A DNA stretch of 45,358 nt from an uncultured Oscillospiraceae bacterium (GTDB taxonomy: Bacteria; Bacillota; Clostridia; Oscillospirales; Acutalibacteraceae), in assembly GCA_900552225.1 (NCBI GenBank), contig URYX01000002.1, positions 1-45,358 of the forward strand, given 5' to 3'. A program made the translations under genes and the position numbers. Position 1 is the first letter of the stretch; each line of letters starts with the position of its first letter. A model generated the notes under the pieces. It ran no database searches, had not been told where the DNA came from, and saw only the letters and a list, made by a program, of their open reading frames with translations. Positions 15,075 through 23,718 of the stretch are shown in pieces.

Positions 15075-16625
15075 ATGAAAAAATTCCATCGTTTTCTGAG
15101 TCTGCTGGCCGTTGTGCTGATGCTCGTCGGCATGATGGCAGCCTGCAGCGGCGGCGAAACTGTTTCCGGCGACGGATCCGATACGCCGTCCGGCAGCAGC
15201 GGCAGCACGACCGGGACCCGGACTCCGGGCGGCAGCACGGTCTCCGGAGACAGTTCCTCCGCCCCTGATGCCTCGCAGGACGGGGATTCCTCCGGCGACA
15301 GCTCCGACGGAGATCATTCCACCACCCCCACCTCCCCCAACACGCCGGTCAGCCCGACGGCCAACATCAACCGCGGCAACTACGATCTGGGCGGAGCCAC
15401 CATCCGTGTTATCGGCTGGAGCAGTGAGCTGGAGCCGATGCTCGGCCGCAGCACCATGGACGATGCCTACTATTACGCCATGAAGTACGTCGAGGAGAAA
15501 TACAACTGCAAATTCTCCTTCCAGAACAACTTCTCCGGCGACAGCTACAACACGCAGATTCTGACGAACGCCCTGTCCCATAAGGCGTTTGCCGATGTCA
15601 TGACCGTGCACGTCACCAACTATATCGACTGGATCAAGCGCGGTCTGCTGGCGGACGTGACGGATGCCATCCGGAATGCCCCCGATGCCTCGGAGTGGAA
15701 GCAGGAAATCTCCATGTACAAGGATAAGCTGTACGGCATCGATCCGACGCCGCGCCGCCCGCTGCACGGCAGCTACCTGCTTTACAATACGGCGCTGCTG
15801 CGGGCACTGAACCTGGAATCTCCCCAGACGCTGTATAACAACGGCGAGTGGACGTTTGCCAAGCTGGTGGAGTATTGCGAAAAGGCGTCCCGGAGAAAGG
15901 ACACCTACGGCATCGCGTCGTTCGGTCTGGACAGCACGTGCTTCAACTCCGCCGGTGTGCGCGGCATGTATGTGCGCGACGCAAGCGGAAAATACTGGAA
16001 TGCCTATACCCATCCCTCCACCAAGGGCAGCATAGAAAAGGCCCTGAACATGATGCTGCAGCTCAAGCCCTATATGCTGGGCGATGTGTGCCAGGATATG
16101 CCCGCCAAGCTCGACGCGGTGGATGCCTTCACGCAGAACCGCTGCCTGTTCATCTGCACCGGCCCCGAGCAGGCCTCGGCCTTCAAGTCGGAGGGCGAAA
16201 AGAACTACGCTCCCGTGCCGTTCCCGCTGAACGGTGCCTCCAACTGGGAGAACGCGGAGAGCTACTTTGCCTTCACCGCCATCAATGCCTATACGACGCT
16301 GGATAAGGCGGCGCTGACCGCGGCGATCATGGATCTGAAGACCATCTGGGATTCCGGCCGCGGCAAGGCGTACTATCAGGAGGACGAAGCCTCCTGGGCG
16401 GATGACCTCTACAGCAAATATTATCAGAAGCGTTCCGACGCGGAATTTGTCATCAACGCCGGAAAACAGTGCACCTATAAGGGCTACTATTGGCTCAACC
16501 TGGGCGGCACGGTGACATGGGACATCGTGACCCCGGTGCTGCGCGGCGAAAAGACCGTGGCTCAGGTGCTCAGTGCGACCGACAGTAAGATTCAGGAGAC
16601 CATCGACGAGGTGCTGAACTCCTGA
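15075..16625 (+). CDS. ABC sugar-transport solute-binding lipoprotein
   Basis: A 516-residue lipoprotein whose lipobox gives Cys24 (MMAAC). A Ser/Gly/Thr/Pro linker (about 25-95) is followed by a solute-binding domain. 'IRVIGWSSELEP' marks the first strand and 'DDAYYYAMKYVEEKYNCKFS' the following helix, and the C-terminal half is of the SBP_bac_1 type. It should capture a carbohydrate outside the cell for an ABC importer. No permease follows directly; the nearest pair comes after a second binding protein at 16795. AAGGAGAG precedes the ATG. It could be a detached binding protein sharing the downstream permeases. The ligand is unknown. Confidence 0.8.
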   Translation: MKKFHRFLSLLAVVLMLVGMMAACSGGETVSGDGSDTPSGSSGSTTGTRTPGGSTVSGDSSSAPDASQDGDSSGDSSDGDHSTTPTSPNTPVSPTANINRGNYDLGGATIRVIGWSSELEPMLGRSTMDDAYYYAMKYVEEKYNCKFSFQNNFSGDSYNTQILTNALSHKAFADVMTVHVTNYIDWIKRGLLADVTDAIRNAPDASEWKQEISMYKDKLYGIDPTPRRPLHGSYLLYNTALLRALNLESPQTLYNNGEWTFAKLVEYCEKASRRKDTYGIASFGLDSTCFNSAGVRGMYVRDASGKYWNAYTHPSTKGSIEKALNMMLQLKPYMLGDVCQDMPAKLDAVDAFTQNRCLFICTGPEQASAFKSEGEKNYAPVPFPLNGASNWENAESYFAFTAINAYTTLDKAALTAAIMDLKTIWDSGRGKAYYQEDEASWADDLYSKYYQKRSDAEFVINAGKQCTYKGYYWLNLGGTVTWDIVTPVLRGEKTVAQVLSATDSKIQETIDEVLNS

Positions 16626-16655
16626 GGGTGACGGGTTACCGTTGAAACGGTCAGG

Positions 16656-16709
16656 CGGTAAAACCGGTATTGCCGTAGATCCGTAGGGCAGGCAGTACCG
16701 GTTTTGCCG
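16656..16709 (+). other. intergenic hairpin 1 between the two binding-protein genes
   Basis: CGGTAAAACCGGTA (16656-16669) pairs with TACCGGTTTTGCCG (16696-16709) with one G-U pair. The inner sequences TTGCC and GGCAG can extend the stem. It lies 30 bp after the first SBP stop. No T run follows the stem. Confidence 0.6.
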
Positions 16710-16729
16710 TTCCGTGCGTTTGTTGCAGT

Positions 16730-16768
16730 CCCGTGTACACACCGCGTATACCGCGGTGTGTACACGGG
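16730..16768. repeat. 17-bp perfect palindrome with 5-nt loop
   Basis: CCCGTGTACACACCGCG (16730-16746) is exactly complementary to CGCGGTGTGTACACGGG (16752-16768), leaving the loop TATAC. It ends 26 bp before the start codon of the modular SBP. It may be an RNA hairpin or a regulator's operator: a weak promoter (TTGCAG 16723-16728, 18 bp, TATACC 16747-16752) would put its -10 in the loop. Confidence 0.75.
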
Positions 16769-16794
16769 CGGACAGGAAGAAGGAGAGAGATACA

Positions 16795-19695
16795 GTGAGG
16801 AAACGTCTATGGTCTGCGGGTCTGGCGGCCGTTTGTCTGCTGCAGGTCTGTATGGGGGTGCCGGCGGCCGGCACGGCCCGGGCGGAAGCGTCGGGAGCGG
16901 CGGAGCCCGCCGGAACGGAGTCCTCTGCGGAGGCGTTTACCGCACTGCCGGACTATGAGCAGTATCTCCGCGGCTTGACCGATGCGGCCTATACGGAGCG
17001 GGAAATCGTAATCAACGGGGTGGACTGTGAGCCGACGGAGGCCGCGGTCGCGTCGCCGGAGACGGTGGACGGGCAGCCCGTGCTGATCACGGAGGCCAGC
17101 GGCACGGTGACCTGGCGCTTTACGGTGCCGCAGAGCGGACTGTATAACCTGGCGGTGACCTATTATAACGTCGAGGGCAAGGGCAGCAACATGGAACGCA
17201 TCCTGTACCTGGACGGGCAGGTGCCGTTTGAGGAGGTGCGCAACCTGACGTTTTACCGCACCTGGACAAACGACGGCGACAAGCTGTACAGCCAAAACGG
17301 CAACGAGTACCGCCGGACGCAGGTGGAGGTGCGCTGCCTGACCGAGCAGCTGCTGCAGAGCAGCACCGGCTACCGCGACGATACCTTTGCCTTTTACCTG
17401 ACCGAGGGGGAGCATACCCTCTCGCTGGAGGCGGTCAGCGACCGGATGGGCATCCGGCAGCTGCGCTTTTATCACGCGCCCGAGGCTCCCTCCTACCGGG
17501 AGTGGCGCGCGGCTCACCCCGACTGCACCGTGGTGCAGGGAACGGCCCTGCTGCAGGTGCAGGGGGAGGACGCCGACCTCAAATCCAGCTCCACCCTGTA
17601 TGCGGTGGAGGACCGCACCTCCCCGCTGAACGAGCCGTATGCCTACGACCGGATTCAGCTGAACTGCGCAGGCGGTACGGCGTGGAAATACCGCGGAGAC
17701 TGGCTGCAGTGGACGGTGCGGGTGCCGCAGGCCGGACTGTATGCCGTAGTCATCCGCGCCAAGCAGTCGTTCGTGTCGGGCGTCACGGTGACGCGGACGC
17801 TGTCGGTCAACGGGGAAATCCCCTTTGCCGAGGCCCAAAACCTGAAATTTCCTTACAGCGACAGCTGGCAGCTGGTCTCGCCGCGCGATGCGGAGGGAGA
17901 GCTGTGCTATGTGTATCTGCACGAGGGAGACAATACGCTGCGGCTGACCAACACCCTCGGAGAGCTCGGCACCGTGCTGCGCAATATCGAAGCCGGCTCG
18001 CAGGAGCTGAATCGGCTCTACCGCCGTATCCGCATGATCGTGGGCAACACGACCGACGAATACCGCGACTATCACTTGGAAACCTACATTCCCGATCTGA
18101 TGGAGATCATCCGTGAGCAGAGCGGGAAGTTTCATACATATCTGGAGGCGCTGGATGCCCTGGCCGGCAGCAAGGGCGAGGCCACCGTGGCCCTGGATCA
18201 GGTGTGCCTGATGCTCGAGAGCTTTCTGGAAAAGCCCGAGACCATCCCGCAGCGCATCGGCACCATGCGGGACAATATCAGCAGCCTGTCCAGCTGGGTG
18301 CTGTCGGCCAGCGAGCAGTCTCTGCTGGTGGACTATATCGGACTGCTGGAGAGCGACACGGCCATGCCGCGTGCGGATGCGCCGTGGTATGCCAAGCTGT
18401 GGAACGAGCTGCAGGCCTTCTTCTATTCCTTTACGGGAGATTATACGCTGATCGAGCAGCAGACCGATGTGACCTCCCATACCTCGGTGTCGCTGTGGCT
18501 GAGCAATACCGTGGGACGTGACCAGGCCACCATCATCAAGCAGATGGCCGAGGGCTCGTTCACGTCCTCCACCGGCATCGCGCTCGACCTGAAGCTCGTG
18601 GATATGTCGGTGCTGCTGCGTGCGGTATCTGCGGGCGACGGCCCGGACGTGTCCATTTTTATGGACCAGTCAACGCCCGTGAACTACGGAATCCGCTCGG
18701 CACTGTACGATCTGCTGCAGTTCCCCGATGCCGAGGAGGTGCTCCTGCGCTTTTCGGAAAGCGCGGCCGTGCCCTTCCGCATCAACGGCAGGCTGTACGC
18801 CCTGCCGGAATCCCAGGTGTTTCCCATGCTGTTCTACCGCAGGGATATCCTGCAGGAGCTCGGCATGGCGGTGCCCCAGACCTGGGAGGAGCTGACCCGC
18901 GCCGCGGCGCAGCTGCAGAAGAAATACATGGTGGTGTCGCTGCCGACCCCGGCCTCGACCTCCTCAGGCGGCACGACCACATCGCTGAACAGCGTATTTT
19001 CCGCCCTGCTGTTCCAAAACGGCGGCCGCGTCTATAACGATGCGGGAGATACCTGCCTGCTCAACAGCAAGGAGAGCGTGGCGGCCTTCCGCCGCTGGTC
19101 GGAGCTGTACACCAAATATAAGGTGCCGGTAACCACCAACGCCCTGTCCTATTTCCGGACGGGCGATGCACCGCTCGTGGTCTCCGATTATAACTTCTAC
19201 AATTCGCTGATCGTCGGTGCGCCCGAAATCAAGGGCCTGTGGGGCATGGCGGAGCTCCCCGGCACGGTCAGAGACGGTACCGTGGACCGCTCGTGCTCCA
19301 CCTCGGTCTCCGGCTGCCTGATGTATGCCAACGCCCGCGATCCGCAGGCCTCCTGGGAATTCCTCAAGTGGTGGACCTCCGCCCCGGTGCAGATTCGCTA
19401 CGGGCAGGAGATCGAGGCGCTGCAGGGTGCCTCCGGCCGCTGGATGACCGCCAACCTGGAGGCGCGCGAATCCATTGCGTGGGATACCGCCACCGCCAGG
19501 ACCATAGCCGCACAGATGCAGTGGGTGCGGGGCGTTCCCGAGGTGGCGGGCGGCTATTACGTCGGACGCAGTGTGGACAACGCGGTCAAAACCGTCATCA
19601 ACGGCGGGGCCAACCCGCAGGAGACGCTGCTCGATTACGTGGACGATATCCAGGAAGAAATCCGCTATAAGCGGAAAGAACTGGGCCTGGACTGA
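16795..19695 (+). CDS. modular extracellular solute-binding protein (two N-terminal sugar-binding-like domains plus SBP)
   Basis: A 966-residue secreted protein. I chose GTG 16795 because it gives a clean signal peptide (VRKRLWSAGLAAVCLLQVC, cleavage near ARA) and has AAGGAG upstream; the open frame further left runs through the palindrome. Residues about 60-220 and 225-410 are two related beta-sandwich modules ('WRFTVPQSGLYNLAVTYYNV' and 'LQWTVRVPQAGLYAVVIRAK') resembling carbohydrate-binding modules. A helical linker follows to about 560. The remainder is a family-1-type solute-binding domain ('QATIIKQMAEGSFTSSTGIA', 'VSIFMDQSTP'). It lacks a lipobox, unlike most Gram-positive SBPs, so anchoring is unclear. 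It precedes the permease pair directly and is its likely receptor. Confidence 0.8.
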   Translation: MRKRLWSAGLAAVCLLQVCMGVPAAGTARAEASGAAEPAGTESSAEAFTALPDYEQYLRGLTDAAYTEREIVINGVDCEPTEAAVASPETVDGQPVLITEASGTVTWRFTVPQSGLYNLAVTYYNVEGKGSNMERILYLDGQVPFEEVRNLTFYRTWTNDGDKLYSQNGNEYRRTQVEVRCLTEQLLQSSTGYRDDTFAFYLTEGEHTLSLEAVSDRMGIRQLRFYHAPEAPSYREWRAAHPDCTVVQGTALLQVQGEDADLKSSSTLYAVEDRTSPLNEPYAYDRIQLNCAGGTAWKYRGDWLQWTVRVPQAGLYAVVIRAKQSFVSGVTVTRTLSVNGEIPFAEAQNLKFPYSDSWQLVSPRDAEGELCYVYLHEGDNTLRLTNTLGELGTVLRNIEAGSQELNRLYRRIRMIVGNTTDEYRDYHLETYIPDLMEIIREQSGKFHTYLEALDALAGSKGEATVALDQVCLMLESFLEKPETIPQRIGTMRDNISSLSSWVLSASEQSLLVDYIGLLESDTAMPRADAPWYAKLWNELQAFFYSFTGDYTLIEQQTDVTSHTSVSLWLSNTVGRDQATIIKQMAEGSFTSSTGIALDLKLVDMSVLLRAVSAGDGPDVSIFMDQSTPVNYGIRSALYDLLQFPDAEEVLLRFSESAAVPFRINGRLYALPESQVFPMLFYRRDILQELGMAVPQTWEELTRAAAQLQKKYMVVSLPTPASTSSGGTTTSLNSVFSALLFQNGGRVYNDAGDTCLLNSKESVAAFRRWSELYTKYKVPVTTNALSYFRTGDAPLVVSDYNFYNSLIVGAPEIKGLWGMAELPGTVRDGTVDRSCSTSVSGCLMYANARDPQASWEFLKWWTSAPVQIRYGQEIEALQGASGRWMTANLEARESIAWDTATARTIAAQMQWVRGVPEVAGGYYVGRSVDNAVKTVINGGANPQETLLDYVDDIQEEIRYKRKELGLD

Positions 19696-19711
19696 GAAAA
19701 GGGGTGTGTGC

Positions 19712-20608
19712 ATGAAACGGGATCCGCTGAGAGAGCTCAAGGCCCATTGGGGCGAATACGTGCTGATGACCCCCTTTCTGCTGGTGTTCTTCACCTTTAC
19801 GGTGATACCGGTGCTGATTACCATCGGGCTGAGCTTCACGACCTATAACGTGCTGGAGGCCCCGCGGTTTGTGGGACTCGATAACTACCTGCGCCTGTTC
19901 GTCAACGACGAGATATTCCGCAAGGCGCTGAAAAATACGCTGATCTTCGCGGTATGCACCGGGCCGCTCGGCTATGTGCTGTCGTTTGCGGCGGCCTGGT
20001 GCATCAACGAGATGTCACGCCCGGTGAAGGCGGTGCTGACCTTCATCTTCTATATGCCGACCATCTCGGGCATGGTCTATACCATCTGGGCGCTGGTGTT
20101 CAGCGGCGATATGTACGGCTACCTGAACAGCGCACTGCTGTCGCTCGGTCTGATTAACGACCCGATCCAGTGGCTGACCACGGAATCCTATATCCTGCCG
20201 ATCATCATTATCGTACAGCTGTGGCTGAGCTTCGGCACCGGATTCCTGACCATGGTGGCCGGCTTTTCGACCGTGGGGCAGGAATTTTACGAGGCGGCGG
20301 CCATTGACGGCCTGCGCAACCGGATGCAGGAGCTGTGGTACATCACCATTCCCATGATGGCCCCTCACCTGATGACCTCCGCGCTGCTGCAGATTACGGC
20401 CATGTTCGCCAGCACCAGTGTCTCGGATACTCTGGTGGGCTTCCCCAGCACCAACTATGCCGGCCACCTGATTATGTCCCATCTGAACGATTACGCCAAC
20501 CTGCGTGTGGAGCGCGGGTATGCCAGTGCGATCGCGGTGTTTATGTTCGTGTTCATGATTCTGCTCAACCGGTTCATTCTCGGCCGGCTGAAAAAGATCG
20601 GCACCTGA
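19712..20608 (+). CDS. CUT1 sugar ABC transporter permease 1 (MalF/UgpA-like)
   Basis: A 298-residue integral membrane protein with six predicted helices. 'LMTPFLLVFFTFTVIPVLIT' is the first. The cytoplasmic EAA loop reads 'EFYEAAAIDGLRNRMQELWY', the site that contacts the ABC ATPase. The start ATG 19712 has GAAAAGGGG upstream and lies 17 bp after the SBP stop. It pairs with the permease at 20650 to form the channel. There is no ATP-binding subunit in the window, so a shared MsmK-type ATPase is expected. Confidence 0.9.
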   Translation: MKRDPLRELKAHWGEYVLMTPFLLVFFTFTVIPVLITIGLSFTTYNVLEAPRFVGLDNYLRLFVNDEIFRKALKNTLIFAVCTGPLGYVLSFAAAWCINEMSRPVKAVLTFIFYMPTISGMVYTIWALVFSGDMYGYLNSALLSLGLINDPIQWLTTESYILPIIIIVQLWLSFGTGFLTMVAGFSTVGQEFYEAAAIDGLRNRMQELWYITIPMMAPHLMTSALLQITAMFASTSVSDTLVGFPSTNYAGHLIMSHLNDYANLRVERGYASAIAVFMFVFMILLNRFILGRLKKIGT

Positions 20609-20649
20609 CGGCCGCCGGAAAACTACCCGCACGAAAGGATGGTCAATGC

Positions 20650-21564
20650 ATGGAATACACCGAGAAGGGAGCCCGTCAGAAGCGGCTGCGGTTTCTCAGA
20701 CGCCTGTTCTCGAACCGCACCAAACGGCAGACCCGCAGCAAGGCGGGCAATGTGCTGATGTTTCTGTTCATCGCCGTGCTGGCGGTGTTCAGCGTCATCC
20801 CGCTGATTCTGTCGGTGGGCATGTCCTTCAAGCCGCTGAACGAGCTGTATATGTTTCCCCCGAAGCTGCTGCCCATAGCCCCGAGCATGAACAACTACCG
20901 GACGCTGCTCAACCTGATGACGTCCACCTGGGTGCCGTTCTCACGCTACCTGTTCAACACGGTGCTCATCACTGTCGTGGGGACGGTCGGTCACGTGTTC
21001 GTGGCCTCGGCGGCGGCCTATCCGCTGTCCAAGGGCCATTTCCGCGGGCGTAAGCTGATCAACGGCATGGTCACCACCTCCCTGATGTTCGTGGCCACCA
21101 TCAATGACATCGCCAACTACCTGATCATCTCCGCGCTCGGCTGGACGGACAGCTACGCGGCCATTCTGGTGCCGATGCTGGGCGCGCCGCTCGGCCTGTT
21201 CATCATCACCAATTACTGCACGGCCGCCATCCACGATTCGCTGCTCGAATCGGCGCGTCTGGACGGCTGCAACGAGATTCAGATCTATTTTAAGATTGTG
21301 ATGCCGCTGGTGAAGCCGGCGTGGCTGACGGTGGGCATCCTGATGTTCCAGCAGACCTGGGGTCAGCCGCATACGCTCTATCTGTACAGCGAGGAGCTGA
21401 AGACCCTGCCCTATGCGATTTCGCAGATTACCTCCGGAAGCCTGATCAAGGCCGGCGCGGCCCAGGCGGGAGCGGCGCTGATGATGATCGTACCGGCGGC
21501 GGTGTTTATCATCAGCCAGTCGAATATCGTCAACGCCATGACAACATCGGGAATTAAGGAATAA
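20650..21564 (+). CDS. CUT1 sugar ABC transporter permease 2 (MalG/UgpE-like)
   Basis: A 304-residue permease with a basic N-terminus, a first helix 'VLMFLFIAVLAVFSVIPLIL' and an EAA loop 'DSLLESARLDGCNEIQIYFK'. The ending 'NIVNAMTTSGIKE' is the typical C-terminus of MalG-type permeases (MT.GAVKG). Start ATG 20650 follows GAAAGGA about 10 bp upstream; upstream in-frame sequence lies inside the previous gene. It forms the second half of the channel made with the product at 19712. Confidence 0.9.
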   Translation: MEYTEKGARQKRLRFLRRLFSNRTKRQTRSKAGNVLMFLFIAVLAVFSVIPLILSVGMSFKPLNELYMFPPKLLPIAPSMNNYRTLLNLMTSTWVPFSRYLFNTVLITVVGTVGHVFVASAAAYPLSKGHFRGRKLINGMVTTSLMFVATINDIANYLIISALGWTDSYAAILVPMLGAPLGLFIITNYCTAAIHDSLLESARLDGCNEIQIYFKIVMPLVKPAWLTVGILMFQQTWGQPHTLYLYSEELKTLPYAISQITSGSLIKAGAAQAGAALMMIVPAAVFIISQSNIVNAMTTSGIKE

Positions 21565-21577
21565 GGGGGGCGCGGAA

Positions 21578-23698
21578 ATGCACATGCGGGAAAGAATAGC
21601 GGCTGCGGCCGCGGCGGTCCTCCTGACCGGTCTGCTGCCCCTGCTGCCGCGTGCGGCAGCCTACGACAGCTATTCCTACGTGGAAAACGGCTCGGGAATT
21701 CAGGACGTCCTGGCCCCGGCCGCCTATCTGCCGTCGGCGCGCCTGACGGCGGAGCAGCTCGGCGTGGAGCTGTCAGAGCCGGTGGACCTGTTCCGTGACG
21801 GGGACGGCGGCTTCTACCTGACCGACGCCCGCCGGAACCGCGTCTACTGCTTTGACCGGGACTGGCAGCTGCGCTTTACGGTCGGTGACGCGGAGACCGA
21901 GGCCGAGGGTGCGCTGCAGTCGCCCCACGGCGTGTATGTGACGGCGGACGGCGAAATTTACGTGACGGATACCGACCATCACCGGGTGGCGGTCTACGAC
22001 CGCGAGGGCGCCTATGTCCGCGAGATCCGCCTGCAGGACTCCGACGTGCTCGGAGAGGACTTCGTCTATAAACCGCTGAAGCTGGCGGTGGCGGACGGCG
22101 GCAACCTGTTTGTGGCGGCGGACGGCTCGCTCGAGGGCCTGATGGAAATCTCTCCCGAGGGGGAGTTTTACGGGTTCGTGGGCAGCAATAAGGTATCGTA
22201 TAATCCGCTCGAGCTGATCTGGCGTCGGATCTTTACGGATACCCAGCGCCGCAAGCTGCTGCAGAACGTGCCGGTGGAATATAAAAACGTGGCGCTGGAC
22301 AGCGACGGCTTTCTGTATACGGTGACGGCCGTCAGCGACGTCAGCACGCCGGTCAAGCGCCTGAACCAGTCGGGCGATGACGTGCTGCGCACCAAATCCA
22401 CGCTGAGCAAAAACAGCGTATCGGGCGACCTGCTGTATCCGACGTGGTATCAGCTGGAGAACTACGGCCCGTCCACGCTCGTCGATGTCGCGTCCGGAGA
22501 GGACGGACTGTATTACATTCTGGATGCCAAGCGCGGACGCGTGTTCTGCTACGACGAGGACGGCAACATCCTGTTTGAATTCGGCGGCCGCAACGCCGTG
22601 CAGTACGGCATGACCGCCGCTGCGGCGGCACTGGAGCGGGACGGCTCGGATCTGCTCGTGCTGGATTCCTCCGAGCGGGTGATTCAGGTGTACAGCCGCA
22701 CGGCTTATGCCGATCAGCTGATTGCGGCCCAGAAGCTGTATCAGGACGGCGACTATACGGAGAGCTATCGGGAATGGATGGCGGTGCTGAGCCGCAATGC
22801 CAATTTCCGGCTGGCCTATGCCAAGGCGGGCTATTGCCGGTACCGTCAGGCGGACTACCGGGAGGCCATGGAGCTGTTCTTGCGCGGCAACGCCCGCGAG
22901 GGCTATTCCAAGGCCTATACCAAGTACCGCCAGGAGGTGCTCAACCGGAACTTCCCCTTCTATTTTGCCGGACTGCTCGTCGCGGCCGCCGGCGTGACGG
23001 CGCTGGTGCTGCGGCATAAGCGCCGGGAGGCGGCCAAAACGGCAGCCTCCCGCTATAACCGCTTTCTGTCGTCGGAGCACCCGGTCGGGCGCCAGTGCCA
23101 GTTTGCGGTGCAGACGGCCGCCCATCCTCTGCGCGGCTTCGGCAGCATCCGTGAGGAGGGTAACGGCTCGGTCATTGCCGCCACGGTCTGCCTGCTTCTG
23201 CTGTTTCTGTCCCGTCTGCTGACGCGGCAGCTGCTGGCCTTCCTGTTCAACAGCAACTACAACAGCCCGGTGGACCTCGGGGAGCAGTTCCGCTCCGTGC
23301 TGCTGCCGGTGGTGCTGTTTGTGGCGGCCAACTGGGCCATCACCAGCTTTATGGACGGAAAGGGCAAGACGCGGGACATCTATATGGTGGTCGGCTATTC
23401 CGTGCTGCCGCTCGTGGTGATTCCGCTGGTGATGGCAATCTGCAGCCGGGTGATGACCCTGGACGAGTCGGTGTTCCTGACCCTGGCGAACGTCGTGGCC
23501 TGGGGTTGGACGGGATTGCTGCTGTTTATCGGCATCGGCACGGTGCACCAGTACGGCTTCGGAAAAACCGTCCTTTGCTTTGTGCTGACGGCGGTCAGCG
23601 CGGTGATTATCCTCTTTATCTGCTTCCTGTTCTTCAGCCTGCTGCAGGAGATCACCGGATTTGTCTATTCCGTATATACCGAGATCATGCTGCGCTGA
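21578..23698 (+). CDS. NHL-repeat, TPR and Yip1-like membrane protein
   Basis: A 706-residue protein. A signal peptide (about 1-27) leads to a beta-propeller of NHL/SMP-30 type repeats, for example 'SEPVDLFRDGDGGFYLTDAR', 'SPHGVYVTADGEIYVTDTDH' and 'YYILDAKRGRVFCYDEDGN' (about 60-380). A TPR-like helical pair (about 385-460, 'LIAAQKLYQDGDYTESYREW') then precedes a membrane helix. The last part (about 510-706) has five or so further helices resembling the Yip1 family. The propeller would face outside and the rest lie in or below the membrane. Its place between two permease pairs suggests a sensor or assembly factor for the importer. Function is unproven. Confidence 0.8.
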   Translation: MHMRERIAAAAAAVLLTGLLPLLPRAAAYDSYSYVENGSGIQDVLAPAAYLPSARLTAEQLGVELSEPVDLFRDGDGGFYLTDARRNRVYCFDRDWQLRFTVGDAETEAEGALQSPHGVYVTADGEIYVTDTDHHRVAVYDREGAYVREIRLQDSDVLGEDFVYKPLKLAVADGGNLFVAADGSLEGLMEISPEGEFYGFVGSNKVSYNPLELIWRRIFTDTQRRKLLQNVPVEYKNVALDSDGFLYTVTAVSDVSTPVKRLNQSGDDVLRTKSTLSKNSVSGDLLYPTWYQLENYGPSTLVDVASGEDGLYYILDAKRGRVFCYDEDGNILFEFGGRNAVQYGMTAAAAALERDGSDLLVLDSSERVIQVYSRTAYADQLIAAQKLYQDGDYTESYREWMAVLSRNANFRLAYAKAGYCRYRQADYREAMELFLRGNAREGYSKAYTKYRQEVLNRNFPFYFAGLLVAAAGVTALVLRHKRREAAKTAASRYNRFLSSEHPVGRQCQFAVQTAAHPLRGFGSIREEGNGSVIAATVCLLLLFLSRLLTRQLLAFLFNSNYNSPVDLGEQFRSVLLPVVLFVAANWAITSFMDGKGKTRDIYMVVGYSVLPLVVIPLVMAICSRVMTLDESVFLTLANVVAWGWTGLLLFIGIGTVHQYGFGKTVLCFVLTAVSAVIILFICFLFFSLLQEITGFVYSVYTEIMLR

Positions 23699-23718
23699 CA
23701 GAAGGGAGGATGACGGAG

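Noticed and set aside
16714..16794. N-terminal extension of the modular SBP
   Set aside because: The extra codons run through the 17-bp palindrome and precede the signal peptide; GTG 16795 has a proper RBS.
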